From contig JAFXSM010000016.1 in NCBI GenBank assembly GCA_017525605.1, positions 1 through 64,000 of the forward strand: a stretch of 64,000 bases of DNA, in the 5' to 3' direction. This document shows, piece by piece, positions 35,421 to 43,149 of this stretch (position 1 is the stretch's first letter; each line of letters begins with the position of its first letter). Under the pieces are notes generated by a model. It saw only the letters and a list, made by a program, of their open reading frames with translations, made no database searches and was not told where the DNA came from. A program made the position numbers and the translations under genes. The stretch comes from Treponema sp. (GTDB lineage: Bacteria; Spirochaetota; Spirochaetia; Treponematales; Treponemataceae).

Positions 35421-36650
35421 ATGACAGATTTTGAAAAACTGAGGAAGAGCATCAACGACAATATTCCTCAAATGGTTTCGCTCGAAAAACTTCTGACATC
35501 GATTCCGGCAATGGCTCCGGAAAGCGGCGGCGAAGGCGAGACGAAAAAGTGCGAACAGCTTGAAGTCTACCTGCACGCAATCGGTATGAACAAGCTTGAG
35601 AGAATCGACGCGAAGGACAGCAGAGTTCCGTCGGGAATCAGACCGAACCTGATTGCCACAATCGACGGAGAAAGCGACGACTACAACATCTGGATAATGG
35701 CGCATCTGGATGTAGTTCCTCCGGGAGACCTCAAAATGTGGGACAGCGACCCGTGGACAGTCGTCGAAAAGGACGGCAAGCTCATCGGACGCGGAGTCGA
35801 GGACAACCAGCAGGGATTGGTGTCGGGCGTTTTTGCGGCAAAAGCATTCATCGACAACAACATCAAGCCGAAGCACACTGTAAAGCTTCTTTTCATGGCT
35901 GACGAGGAATTCGGCTCCGAATACGGAATAAAATTCCTTTTAAGGGAACACAAAGAGCTTTTCTCAAAGGATGATTTGATTCTCATCCCGGACGGCGGAG
36001 ACCCGAAAGGCGAGACAATCGAAGTTGCGGAGAAGAACATTCTTTGGCTCAAGCTGCACACAAAAGGTCAGCAGAGCCACGGCTCAATGCCGGACAAGGG
36101 GCGCAACGCATTTTTGGCAGGATGCGAGCTTGCACTCAGACTCAACGACCTTGAGAACGTGTTCAACAAAAGAGACGAGATGTTCACACCGTGCTATTCG
36201 ACATTCCAGCCGACAAAGAAAGAAGCGAACGTGCAGACGGTCAACATCATTCCTGGCGACGACATCTTCTATATGGACTGCCGAATTCTTCCGTGCTACA
36301 CGATTGCGGAAGTCAGAAAAGTCGTTGACGAGAGAGTCGCTGAAATCGCAAAGAAATACGGAGTCGAAATCGACGTTGAGGAATTGCAGCATCAGGAGTC
36401 CCCGGCAACACCTGCAGATGCCCCTGTCGTCAAGAAACTCGCGGCTGCAATAAAAACCGCGCACGGAATCGACGCAAGACCAATCGGAATTGGCGGCGGA
36501 ACCGTAGGCGCGGAATTAAGAACGCTCGGCTACAATGCGGCAATCTGGTCAACGATGGACGAAGTGTGCCACCAGCCGAACGAGTACTGCTGGATAAAAA
36601 ACATCGCGAAGGATGCGGAGACGTTGGCGGCGCTGTTCATAGCGGAGTAG
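35421..36650 (+). CDS. M20-family metallopeptidase (dipeptidase or deacylase)
   Basis: A 409-residue zinc peptidase. Metal and catalytic residues are visible in order: MAHLDVVPPGD (His, then catalytic Asp), GRGVEDNQQG (bridging Asp), MADEEFGSEYG (catalytic Glu pair), IPDGGDPKGE (Asp), and the late GGGTVGAELR / DEVCHQPNEY histidine. The dimerisation domain begins near KGQQSHGSMPD. The family covers dipeptidases, ArgE and DapE; the specific substrate cannot be read here. Cytoplasmic. Ribosome site GGAG. Its TAG is followed at once by a ~160-bp inverted-repeat element. Confidence 0.9.
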   Translation: MTDFEKLRKSINDNIPQMVSLEKLLTSIPAMAPESGGEGETKKCEQLEVYLHAIGMNKLERIDAKDSRVPSGIRPNLIATIDGESDDYNIWIMAHLDVVPPGDLKMWDSDPWTVVEKDGKLIGRGVEDNQQGLVSGVFAAKAFIDNNIKPKHTVKLLFMADEEFGSEYGIKFLLREHKELFSKDDLILIPDGGDPKGETIEVAEKNILWLKLHTKGQQSHGSMPDKGRNAFLAGCELALRLNDLENVFNKRDEMFTPCYSTFQPTKKEANVQTVNIIPGDDIFYMDCRILPCYTIAEVRKVVDERVAEIAKKYGVEIDVEELQHQESPATPADAPVVKKLAAAIKTAHGIDARPIGIGGGTVGAELRTLGYNAAIWSTMDEVCHQPNEYCWIKNIAKDAETLAALFIAE

Positions 36651-36651
36651 T

Positions 36652-36811
36652 CGAATATCGGGTTTCAAAGTCAATGCAAAGGAAATATGCTCCCATCGGG
36701 AACCCGCACTTAGAAAACGGCTTCCGCGCTTCGCTTGTGCAGAAGTTTTCTAAGTACGGAACCCCGATTCCGCATATTTCCTTTAACTTGGTTGTAAAAA
36801 CCCGGCATTCG
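36652..36811 (+). repeat. ~160-bp terminal-inverted-repeat element, subtype 2, second copy
   Basis: Ends are CGAATATCGGGTTT (36652-36665) and AAACCCGGCATTCG (36798-36811). Internal arms: AAAGGAAATATGC with GCATATTTCCTTT, GGGAACCCG-type stretches, and CTTAGAAAAC / GTTTTCTAAG. It matches the reverse complement of 20193-20353 throughout, with differences such as CACTTAG for CGTGTTTAG that are matched on the opposite arm (CTAAGTACGG). It starts two bases after the TAG of the peptidase gene. Confidence 0.88.
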
Positions 36812-36821
36812 GCATTGAGAT

Positions 36822-36884
36822 AAAAAACGGCAGTTTTCGGTGGAATGAAGTGAAGTTCATTTCATGAAAACTGCCGTTTTTTGT
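36822..36884. terminator. Strong convergent terminator
   Basis: AAAAAACGGCAGTTTTC (36822-36838) and GAAAACTGCCGTTTTTT (36866-36882) pair perfectly over 17 bases. It serves the peptidase gene and the convergent small lipoprotein gene. Confidence 0.92.
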
Positions 36885-36898
36885 GTCGAATGTTTATG

Positions 36899-37366
36899 TT
36901 ACTTTTTTTCGACGGTGATTCCGGTTCCGTCGTCGAAGATGTCGGATTCTGTATATTTGCCGTTTGTGATGACGCAATCTTCTGTTGTCCTGTCAGCAGC
37001 TGCGATGTCAACGAGTTTTTTCTGGTCGAAATCGTACTCTTTTGTCGCAGTACATTTCACAGTTCCGTCTTTTGTCGGGTCGCCAGTGTATGTTCCAACT
37101 TCAAATGTACCTGTGAAAGAGAAAACGTTGGCACCTGCAACAGCAGTTATGTCATTGTCGATCAGATACTCATTGGTGTTGTAGAACTTGACGGTTGACT
37201 TGACAATCATCGGAATTCCGTCGATTTCGCCAGACGCAAATCCGTAATACGTCGCAACAACCTTAAGCTCAACAGTATCATCTTCATCGTCCGAGCAAGA
37301 AACAAATCCGAATGACAAAGCGGTAACCGCGAGAAAAACTGAAAGAATCTTTCCAAAGAATTTCAT
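36899..37366 (-). CDS. Small lipoprotein of unknown function
   Basis: A 155-residue protein with a signal peptide and lipobox GFVSC (C24), then an Asp/Glu-rich start SDDEDDTVELKVVATYYGFA. The body looks like a small beta sandwich (VKFYNTNEYLIDNDITAVAG, FSFTGTFEVGTYTGDPTKDG). No family recognised. A perfect AGGAGGTC ribosome site precedes the ATG, and a promoter with an overlapping palindrome lies upstream, so it seems regulated and well translated. Confidence 0.75.
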   Translation of the reverse strand: MKFFGKILSVFLAVTALSFGFVSCSDDEDDTVELKVVATYYGFASGEIDGIPMIVKSTVKFYNTNEYLIDNDITAVAGANVFSFTGTFEVGTYTGDPTKDGTVKCTATKEYDFDQKKLVDIAAADRTTEDCVITNGKYTESDIFDDGTGITVEKK

Positions 37367-37396
37367 GGAAAAGACCTCCTGAAAAATAAAATCTTG

Positions 37397-37444
37397 TGTT
37401 CCGTACGGAACAAATTACTATACAAAAAAAAACTTGTATAACAA
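37397..37444 (-). promoter_or_regulatory. Promoter and 16-bp palindrome of the small lipoprotein gene
   Basis: Minus strand: TTGTTA (37444-37439), 16-base spacer, TATAGT (37422-37417). Directly downstream, 37397-37412 is a perfect palindrome TGTTCCGTACGGAACA covering the start of transcription. A second small dyad CTTGT-ATA-ACAAG overlaps the -35 (37433-37445). Typical of a repressed promoter. Confidence 0.65.
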
Positions 37445-37476
37445 GATTTTATCTTCAATTTTTCTCACAGCTCTGT

Positions 37477-39318
37477 TTAGAGGTGGATTCCTTCGAGTAT
37501 GCCGCTCGGCTCGTCATGTTCGGTTGTTTCAGAAGCTGGGGCAAATTCTCGATCCCTTAGCTCCTTTGCTTTTTTCCAATCTTTTACCCATTTACTTGCG
37601 GTTTCTGTCGAACAGGCAATGCTCGCTTCATGCGGAACGACTTTTGCGGCACTGTCGGATGGGAAAAGCTCGCTGTAGATTTCCCTGTAATAGTATTCCT
37701 CTTTTGTTTTCGGTGGATTTATAGGGAATCGTGTAGCACGACGCTCGAATTCGGCATCTGAGATTTTTTCATCCGTCATTCTCTTAAGTTCGTTAATCCA
37801 GCTGTACCCAACGCCGTCAGAGAACTGCTCCTTCTGTCTCCATGCGATTTCAGGAGGAAGCATGTCCTCGAATGCCTTACGGAGAATCCATTGTTCAATT
37901 CGATGTATTTCAGGATGATTATCATTTTTATCCCTCCTCATTTTGAAAAGCCAGTTTTTTGATTCAGGATTTCCATCTTCCAGCATTATGCTCATTTTAT
38001 CGGTCGGATTCAGGCTCATCGCAATGTCGATGAAATCCTTGTCTAGGAACGGAACTCTTCCCTCAACACCCCATGCCATGAGCGATTTGTTCGCGCGAAG
38101 GCAGTCATAAAGATGAAGCTTCGACATTTTTCTGACAAGCTCCTCGTGGAATTCTTTTGCGTTAGGCGCACAGTGAAAATAAAGATAGCCGCCGAAAAGC
38201 TCGTCGCTGCCCTCGCCGGAGAGAACCATCTTTATTCCCATCGACTTTATGACGCGCGCAAGAAGATACATCGGAGTTGACGCGCGCACTGTGGTGATGT
38301 CGTATGTCTCGATGTGGTAGATGACATCGCGGAGCGCGTCCTTTGCTTCCTGAATCGTAAAATGAACTTCGTGGTGAATCGTTCCGATGTATTCGGCAGC
38401 CTTTCTTGCGGCAACCAAATCAGGCGAATCTTCAAGACCGATTGCGAACGAGTGGAGCTGTGGCCACCACGCGCCCTGCTTTCCGTCCGACTCTACCCTC
38501 TTCTTTGAAAATTTCTGCGTGATTGCGGCGATTATCGAAGAATCAAGTCCTCCAGAAAGGAGAACGCCATACGGAACGTCCGACATGAGCTGCTGCTTCA
38601 CAGCCTGTTCAAGTCCGTTCTTCACTTTCTCGATTACGCTCGGATTGATGATTTCGCCCTTGTCGTCCGTCGCTTTCGGGTTGTCCTTCACGTTCTCGAA
38701 AGACTCCCAATCCCGTTTGTACCAGCGGACAGGCTTTCCGTCCTTCGAGTACAAGTAGTGTCCGTTCGGGAATTCCTCAATTGAAGTGCAGTATCCTTCC
38801 AACGCCTTGAGCTCCGACGCGACATAATACCGACCAAGCTTGTCCCAGCCCTGATAGAGCGGGATTACACCGATTTCATCGCGGCCAATCAGGTACGCGT
38901 CCTTTTCGGAATCGTAGAGGGCGAACGCAAAAATGCCGGAAAGTTTCTCAAGGAATTCCGTTCCGTAAGTTTTGTAAAGCGGAATGATTACCTCGCAGTC
39001 GCTCTGAGTTTTGAAGTTGTATTTTCCTTCGAATTCCGCCCTGATTTCCTTGTGATTGTAGATTTCGCCGTTCACCGCAAGAATGATTTTTCCATCGTCT
39101 GAAACAAGCGGCTGCTTTCCAGAAAGCGGGTCAACGATTGCAAGCCTCTCGTGGCTCAGAATCGCGTTGTCGCCCGCATAAACGCCGGACCAGTCCGGTC
39201 CCCTATGCCTTATCGTCTTAGACTGCTCCAGAATCTGCTTCCTAAGCTCCGCTTTCAGAGCATCGTCTATAGGCTGCCCTCCCGCACTCAAATCAAAAGC
39301 TCCGACAAATCCGCACAT
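37477..39318 (-). CDS. asnB: Asparagine synthase (glutamine-hydrolysing)
   Basis: A 613-residue two-domain enzyme making asparagine from aspartate, ATP and glutamine. The N-terminal class II glutaminase starts with the catalytic Cys2 (MCGFVGAFDL) and contains RHRGPDWSGVY, HERLAIVDPLSGKQPL and NGEIYNHKEIR. The synthetase domain has the PPi loop LLSGGLDSSIIAAI and GEGSDELFGGYLYFH. Length is as in other glutamine-dependent AsnB. It starts behind GGGGG. Together with the glutamine synthetase and glmS further on, it makes this a glutamine-using neighbourhood. Confidence 0.97.
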   Translation of the reverse strand: MCGFVGAFDLSAGGQPIDDALKAELRKQILEQSKTIRHRGPDWSGVYAGDNAILSHERLAIVDPLSGKQPLVSDDGKIILAVNGEIYNHKEIRAEFEGKYNFKTQSDCEVIIPLYKTYGTEFLEKLSGIFAFALYDSEKDAYLIGRDEIGVIPLYQGWDKLGRYYVASELKALEGYCTSIEEFPNGHYLYSKDGKPVRWYKRDWESFENVKDNPKATDDKGEIINPSVIEKVKNGLEQAVKQQLMSDVPYGVLLSGGLDSSIIAAITQKFSKKRVESDGKQGAWWPQLHSFAIGLEDSPDLVAARKAAEYIGTIHHEVHFTIQEAKDALRDVIYHIETYDITTVRASTPMYLLARVIKSMGIKMVLSGEGSDELFGGYLYFHCAPNAKEFHEELVRKMSKLHLYDCLRANKSLMAWGVEGRVPFLDKDFIDIAMSLNPTDKMSIMLEDGNPESKNWLFKMRRDKNDNHPEIHRIEQWILRKAFEDMLPPEIAWRQKEQFSDGVGYSWINELKRMTDEKISDAEFERRATRFPINPPKTKEEYYYREIYSELFPSDSAAKVVPHEASIACSTETASKWVKDWKKAKELRDREFAPASETTEHDEPSGILEGIHL

Positions 39319-39351
39319 AAAAATAACCCCCGAATGAAAATCAATTTAAAA

Positions 39352-39401
39352 TAAAAAAAGACGCTCATTCAGGCACAATCGTAGTGCTGAATGAACGTCT
39401 T
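39352..39401 (-). terminator. Terminator of trxA
   Basis: AAGACGCTCATTCAG (39358-39372) pairs with CTGAATGAACGTCTT (39387-39401) with one mismatch. The A run at 39352-39357 gives the minus-strand T run. Confidence 0.8.
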
Positions 39402-39484
39402 CGTTCGAAAAAGAATACTACATCAAACGATTTTTTTGTTCAATAAACCCGTTCGCAAACCGAACCGATGCAGGCTGATTTTCG

Positions 39485-39796
39485 TTACAGGGTCTCGCTG
39501 ATCCACTTTGAGAGGACTTCTTTCGGCTGGAATCCAGATGCCGTCGATTTCTGCTCGCCGTCCTTGAAGATGAAGAGCGACGGGACAGCCATTATTCCAA
39601 GCTCGCGGCTCAAATCTGGAGCGGAATCGACATCGACCGAGAAGAATTTCACCTTTCCCTCGAAATCAGAAGAAACTTCCTGGAAAACAGGCTTGAGCAT
39701 CTGGCAAGGGCCGCACCATGTAGCCGAAAAATCCACGACAGAAACGCCTTCTTTTACTGCATCTTTGAATTCAGATTCTGAAATTTCCTTTACCAT
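39485..39796 (-). CDS. trxA: Thioredoxin
   Basis: A 103-residue thioredoxin with the active site ATWCGPCQML (CGPC) and the cis-proline in GIMAVPSLFIF. It reduces protein disulfides in the cytoplasm and supports peroxide and nucleotide metabolism. Ribosome site AGGAG. It lies 47 bases after the original end of the organic-peroxide regulator ohrR on the same strand, without a terminator between, so the two are likely cotranscribed and peroxide-inducible. Confidence 0.96.
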   Translation of the reverse strand: MVKEISESEFKDAVKEGVSVVDFSATWCGPCQMLKPVFQEVSSDFEGKVKFFSVDVDSAPDLSRELGIMAVPSLFIFKDGEQKSTASGFQPKEVLSKWISETL

Positions 39797-39945
39797 CTTT
39801 TACTCCTAAATAAAAATTTTGATTTTGTTCCAAATTGCCACATTCATTCATTGCAGATATGCGACAAAAACCTATCCAATATCGACTTCAGGCTTTTTAT
39901 CTCGTCTTCCGTCAATTTCATGCAACACGACATCCTATAAGGAAT

Positions 39946-40293
39946 CTAGGCGCACTTGTCGCGGAGGGCAGTCCCCTGCTCGGTGACGCGGACAATCAAG
40001 TTTCTCTCGTCCGCCTTCGACCTTTCGCGCGTGAGCACGCCTTTCGACTCAAGCGTCTTGAGAACCGGAGTGAGCGTCCCGGAATCGAGGAAAAGTTTTT
40101 TTCCCAAATCCTTCACGTTCATCTCGTTCTTTTCCCAAAGTGCCATCATCGTTATGTACTGCGTATAAGTCAAATCGACTTCGTCAAGAAAGGGCTTGTA
40201 GCGTTTGACAATCTCTTTCGAGCAAACGTAGAGCGGAAAGCAAAGCTGATTCGAAAGCAGCAGCTGGTTGTAATTCTGATTTTCCAATTTCAC
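39946..40293 (-). CDS. ohrR: OhrR-type MarR regulator, shortened by an in-frame TAG
   Basis: A MarR-family repressor that senses organic hydroperoxides. The redox cysteine lies in NQLCFPLYVCSKEI, as in OhrR; the winged helix follows (VDLTYTQYITMMALWEKNEM, LFLDSGTLTPVLKTLESKGV, ERNLIVRVTEQG). A TAG at 39946-39948 ends the frame after RDKCA, but the same frame continues to a TGA at 39844 with typical OhrR C-terminal sequence (IPYRMSCCMKLTEDEIKSLK). So about 33 residues, including the dimer helix and possible resolving cysteines, are lost unless the TAG is read through or is a sequence error. The start is a GTG at 40293 or TTG at 40287 (GGGAGG upstream); the open frame reaches 40326, but that lies too close to the promoter. 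Confidence 0.82.
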   Translation of the reverse strand: MKLENQNYNQLLLSNQLCFPLYVCSKEIVKRYKPFLDEVDLTYTQYITMMALWEKNEMNVKDLGKKLFLDSGTLTPVLKTLESKGVLTRERSKADERNLIVRVTEQGTALRDKCA

Positions 40294-40309
40294 GACCTCC
40301 CAGTCTCCC

Positions 40310-40403
40310 GATTTAATTGAACACAACTGATTACGATTAGAATATACACCGCAAATTTAAAATAGTCAATAAGTTTTTACAAAATTAAATCGAACACAAT
40401 TAT
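40310..40403 (-). promoter_or_regulatory. ohrR promoter flanked by two similar operator-like sites
   Basis: Minus strand TTGACT (40369-40364), 17-base spacer, TATATT (40346-40341). Two related sites flank it: on the plus strand GATTTAATTGAACACAACTG (40310-40329) and AAATTAAATCGAACACAATT (from about 40382). Each has the shape TTAA-TYG-aaCACAAYT, akin to OhrR boxes with AATT half sites. The arrangement fits autoregulation of ohrR-trxA. Confidence 0.6.
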
Positions 40404-40420
40404 ATTTTATTCAAATTCCA

Positions 40421-40990
40421 CTAACGTTCATAAGTCCGAAGAACCTGCTCGGCAACAGCAATCCTTGTGAGCCGCAAATCCATGCTCTGCTTCTCGATGT
40501 ATCGGTGTGCCTGAGGCTCGGTCATCTTGAGGGTCTGAATCAAGACGCACTTCGCCCTATCGACCATGCGAAGCTCCTCGATTTTGCTCTGAAGCTTAAA
40601 ATTCTCCGCCTCAAGTTTCTGCACCTGGCGGCGGCTTGCAACGAGAAGCTTGACCGCCTGGTTGAAAAATTCGGGAGAAACAGGCTTCGGCACGGCAAAT
40701 ATTCCCGAATCCTCAAGAATCGAGCCGAAATCTTCAATCTTAGTGCCGTCCACAAGGATGATTATTCCGCTGTTCGAGCACTCGGAAGCATGAAGCGCAA
40801 GGTCGTCGCCGAATTCGTCAGGAAGCGGCGTGTCGATTATTATCAAATCGAATTCGGATTCCAGAAGATTGCGCCGCGCCTCGGCACAACTTTGCGCGGT
40901 GACAATCCGAGAAATCGGATGCGAAATGAAGAGACCCGATATTATCTGCATCGTCGAACTCGTGTTCGAAACTATGAAAACACTGTCCAT
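40421..40990 (-). CDS. ANTAR-domain response regulator
   Basis: A 189-residue protein: a receiver-like domain (1-115), a coiled-coil linker (about 118-145: RQVQKLEAENFKLQSKIEEL) and an ANTAR RNA-binding domain (RAKCVLIQTLKMTEPQAHRY and IEKQSMDLRLTRIAVAE). ANTAR regulators bind paired RNA hairpins and prevent termination. The phosphate-accepting D53 is present (LIIIDTPLPD) and the lysine in VPKPV too, but the usual acidic pair near the N-terminus is replaced (FIVSNTSS), so normal Mg-dependent phosphorylation is doubtful. It lies 31 bases after the glutamine synthetase gene, matching the known pairing of ANTAR regulators with nitrogen genes. Confidence 0.9.
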   Translation of the reverse strand: MDSVFIVSNTSSTMQIISGLFISHPISRIVTAQSCAEARRNLLESEFDLIIIDTPLPDEFGDDLALHASECSNSGIIILVDGTKIEDFGSILEDSGIFAVPKPVSPEFFNQAVKLLVASRRQVQKLEAENFKLQSKIEELRMVDRAKCVLIQTLKMTEPQAHRYIEKQSMDLRLTRIAVAEQVLRTYER

Positions 40991-41021
40991 AAAGCAAGCT
41001 CCAAGTTCTACCAGCGAAAAA

Positions 41022-42305
41022 TCAAATCACGCCGAATTCCGGGTCAACGATTGTGTTTTCAGAGCTGTTGAAGAAATCGAGGAGAACTTTCGGGAATATT
41101 TTTTCCGCAAAGTCACCGTTCTTTGCGACAGTCCAAGCGTCATCAAGATTTGCCGGAAGTTTTTTGATTCCGCCAAGCTCGCCTTCTTTCGCGCTGAACA
41201 AATCGATGTCAACGGAATCCTGAAGGACGCGTTTGTTTTCGATTCCCTCAATGCCGGCAGAAAGCAATGCGTAAATCGCAAGGTACGGATTGCAGACAGG
41301 GTCGGAAGCCCTGTATTCGATTCGAGCCTCGTCATCGCTACGGGCAGCAGGAAGACGGATAAGCTGGCTTCTGTTCTGGCGGCTCCAGCTGACATACTTC
41401 GGTGCCTCGAATTCGCCAAGACGACAGTAAGAATTCGGAATCGTGTTCATGTACGCAGTGATTTCGCACGCGCGGAAGAGAATGCCCGCAAGGAACGACT
41501 TTGCCTCGTCCGAAAGTTTGTCGCCCGCAAAAAGGTTCGCTCCGTTTTTCATGAGAGAGATGTTGAGATGAAGGCCGTTCCCCGACTCGCCGTCAATCGG
41601 CTTCGGAAGGAAACAAGCGAACAGACCGTTCCTTGCTGCAATCGTCTTGACGACTGTCTTGAACGTCTGGAGATTGTCGGCCGCATTCAGAACGTCCGAA
41701 TATCTGAAATCGACCTCGTTCTGTCCAGGTCCAGTCTCGTGGTGCGAAGTCTCAGGATGAACGCCCATCTGCTCAAGCGTCAGGCAGATTTCGCGACGCA
41801 CGTTCTCGCCCTTGTCGCGCGGAGCAAGGTCGCAGTAGCTGGCTTTGTCGAAAGGCTCTTTCGTAGGCTCGCCCTTGTCGTCGCACTTGAAAAGGTAGAA
41901 TTCGCATTCCGTGCCGATGTTGAACGAAAGACCTTTCTCACGAGACTTCTCCACAAAATCCGAAAGAATCTTCCGCGCATCGCCCTCGAACGGTTTTCCG
42001 TCTGCATAGCGGATGTTGCAGAAGAAACGGACGACGCGACCGACCTGAGGTCTCCACGGAAGGACGCACAGAGTCGAAGCGTCAGGAACGATGAACAAAT
42101 CAGACTTTGCGACGCTCAGAAATCCCTTGACTGCGCTTGCGTCAAAAGAAATTCCGCGGCTGAATGCCATCTCAAGCTCGCTCGGCTGAATCGAAATCGA
42201 CTTCACGCTTCCGTAAACGTCCGTAAAAAAAAGTTTGATGAAGCGGACATCATTTTCGCGTATGTACTGAATCGCTTCCTGCTCTGTGTATGTACCTCTT
42301 TCCAT
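41022..42305 (-). CDS. glnA: Glutamine synthetase (type I)
   Basis: A 427-residue glutamine synthetase from the ATG at 42305 (GGAGAA upstream); the frame is open further but those codons are not GS-like. Motifs: FIKLFFTDVYGSVKSISIQP (beta-grasp), DASAVKGF, NIGTECEFYLFK (metal Glu), HHETGPGQNEVDFRY, NGLHLNISLMKNG (His), and the arginine-containing RIEYRASDPVCNPYLA. It makes glutamine from glutamate, ammonia and ATP. No obvious adenylylation Tyr site was identified. Forms an operon with the ANTAR regulator downstream and probably the SGNH esterase upstream (43 bases). Confidence 0.92.
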   Translation of the reverse strand: MERGTYTEQEAIQYIRENDVRFIKLFFTDVYGSVKSISIQPSELEMAFSRGISFDASAVKGFLSVAKSDLFIVPDASTLCVLPWRPQVGRVVRFFCNIRYADGKPFEGDARKILSDFVEKSREKGLSFNIGTECEFYLFKCDDKGEPTKEPFDKASYCDLAPRDKGENVRREICLTLEQMGVHPETSHHETGPGQNEVDFRYSDVLNAADNLQTFKTVVKTIAARNGLFACFLPKPIDGESGNGLHLNISLMKNGANLFAGDKLSDEAKSFLAGILFRACEITAYMNTIPNSYCRLGEFEAPKYVSWSRQNRSQLIRLPAARSDDEARIEYRASDPVCNPYLAIYALLSAGIEGIENKRVLQDSVDIDLFSAKEGELGGIKKLPANLDDAWTVAKNGDFAEKIFPKVLLDFFNSSENTIVDPEFGVI

Positions 42306-42348
42306 TTTCTTCTCCAAAAATCCGAAATCCAAAATGCTTAAAAAAATT

Positions 42349-43122
42349 TTATTTTTTGAAAATGAGGAATTCGTCATCGATTTCCTCACCGTCGGATTCG
42401 TCAATCTTTTTTCCGATGACAGAATCCGAAAGATCCTTGTAATCCGCCCAAGTCTCCCCGAGTTTTGCAATTTCCATCGCAGTGATTCTAGAAACCTCGA
42501 AAGCACCGTCCGGGCGCAAATGGCTGTTGTCGCTTTTTCCGTCAGGATAATTCGAGTAGAGACCGGCTTCGAAATTCATGAAAAAACGCCTTGAATTCTC
42601 TTCCCCGATATCCTCAAGAAATTCCATCGTGAGCCGCGTCACGTCGATGCACGGAACGCCGAGCGCACCGGCAGTTTCGATTATCGCATTCGGATATTCG
42701 CCGTGGGTGTTCTCGACTTTCTGAATTCCGTCCGAATCGGCTTCAAGGAATTTTCTTCTTGAGACAGGTGTCAGCAGAATCGGCTTGCATTTTTTCGCCC
42801 AAAGATTCATCACGAAGAATTCGAGATTCCTTCTGAATTCGCCGTTTTCGTCAGGGCTTGTGTACCTGCTTGCATCGGCGATTTTCTCGTCGTTGTGCGC
42901 GAACTGAATCAGGACGTAATCGCCCTCTTCCGCCACCTCAAGAACTTTTTCGAAACGACCTTCCGCAATGAATGATTTTGTGCTTCTTCCGTTCCGAGCG
43001 AAATTCAAAAATTCCGTGTTTCTCGGAAAAAATCTTGCAAGTTCCTGAACCCAGCCTGTTTGCGGATAAGTCAGGCAGTCGTTGTATTGCATGATGCTGT
43101 CGCCAAGACAAAGAATTCGCAT
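42349..43122 (-). CDS. SGNH hydrolase, rhamnogalacturonan acetylesterase-like
   Basis: A 257-residue esterase of the SGNH superfamily. Block I MRILCLGDSIMQ gives the catalytic serine (S9), block II NFARNGRSTKSF, block III IQFAHNDEK and block V DNSHLRPDG with the catalytic Asp/His. The order and the HND and SHLRPDG forms resemble RhgT/YesT, which remove acetyl groups from pectic rhamnogalacturonan. There is no signal peptide, so it would act on imported oligosaccharides, in keeping with a plant-fibre-feeding gut treponeme (inference). Confidence 0.85.
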   Translation of the reverse strand: MRILCLGDSIMQYNDCLTYPQTGWVQELARFFPRNTEFLNFARNGRSTKSFIAEGRFEKVLEVAEEGDYVLIQFAHNDEKIADASRYTSPDENGEFRRNLEFFVMNLWAKKCKPILLTPVSRRKFLEADSDGIQKVENTHGEYPNAIIETAGALGVPCIDVTRLTMEFLEDIGEENSRRFFMNFEAGLYSNYPDGKSDNSHLRPDGAFEVSRITAMEIAKLGETWADYKDLSDSVIGKKIDESDGEEIDDEFLIFKK

Positions 43123-43149
43123 TTTCTACCCCCGATTTCTATTCGATTT

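Noticed and set aside
40830-42341. 503-codon open frame on the plus strand opposite the glutamine synthetase and regulator genes
   Set aside because: It is antisense to two genes with complete family motifs. Its product is Arg/Val/Phe-rich with no domain; long antisense frames are expected from the GAC/AAG/CTC codon style here.
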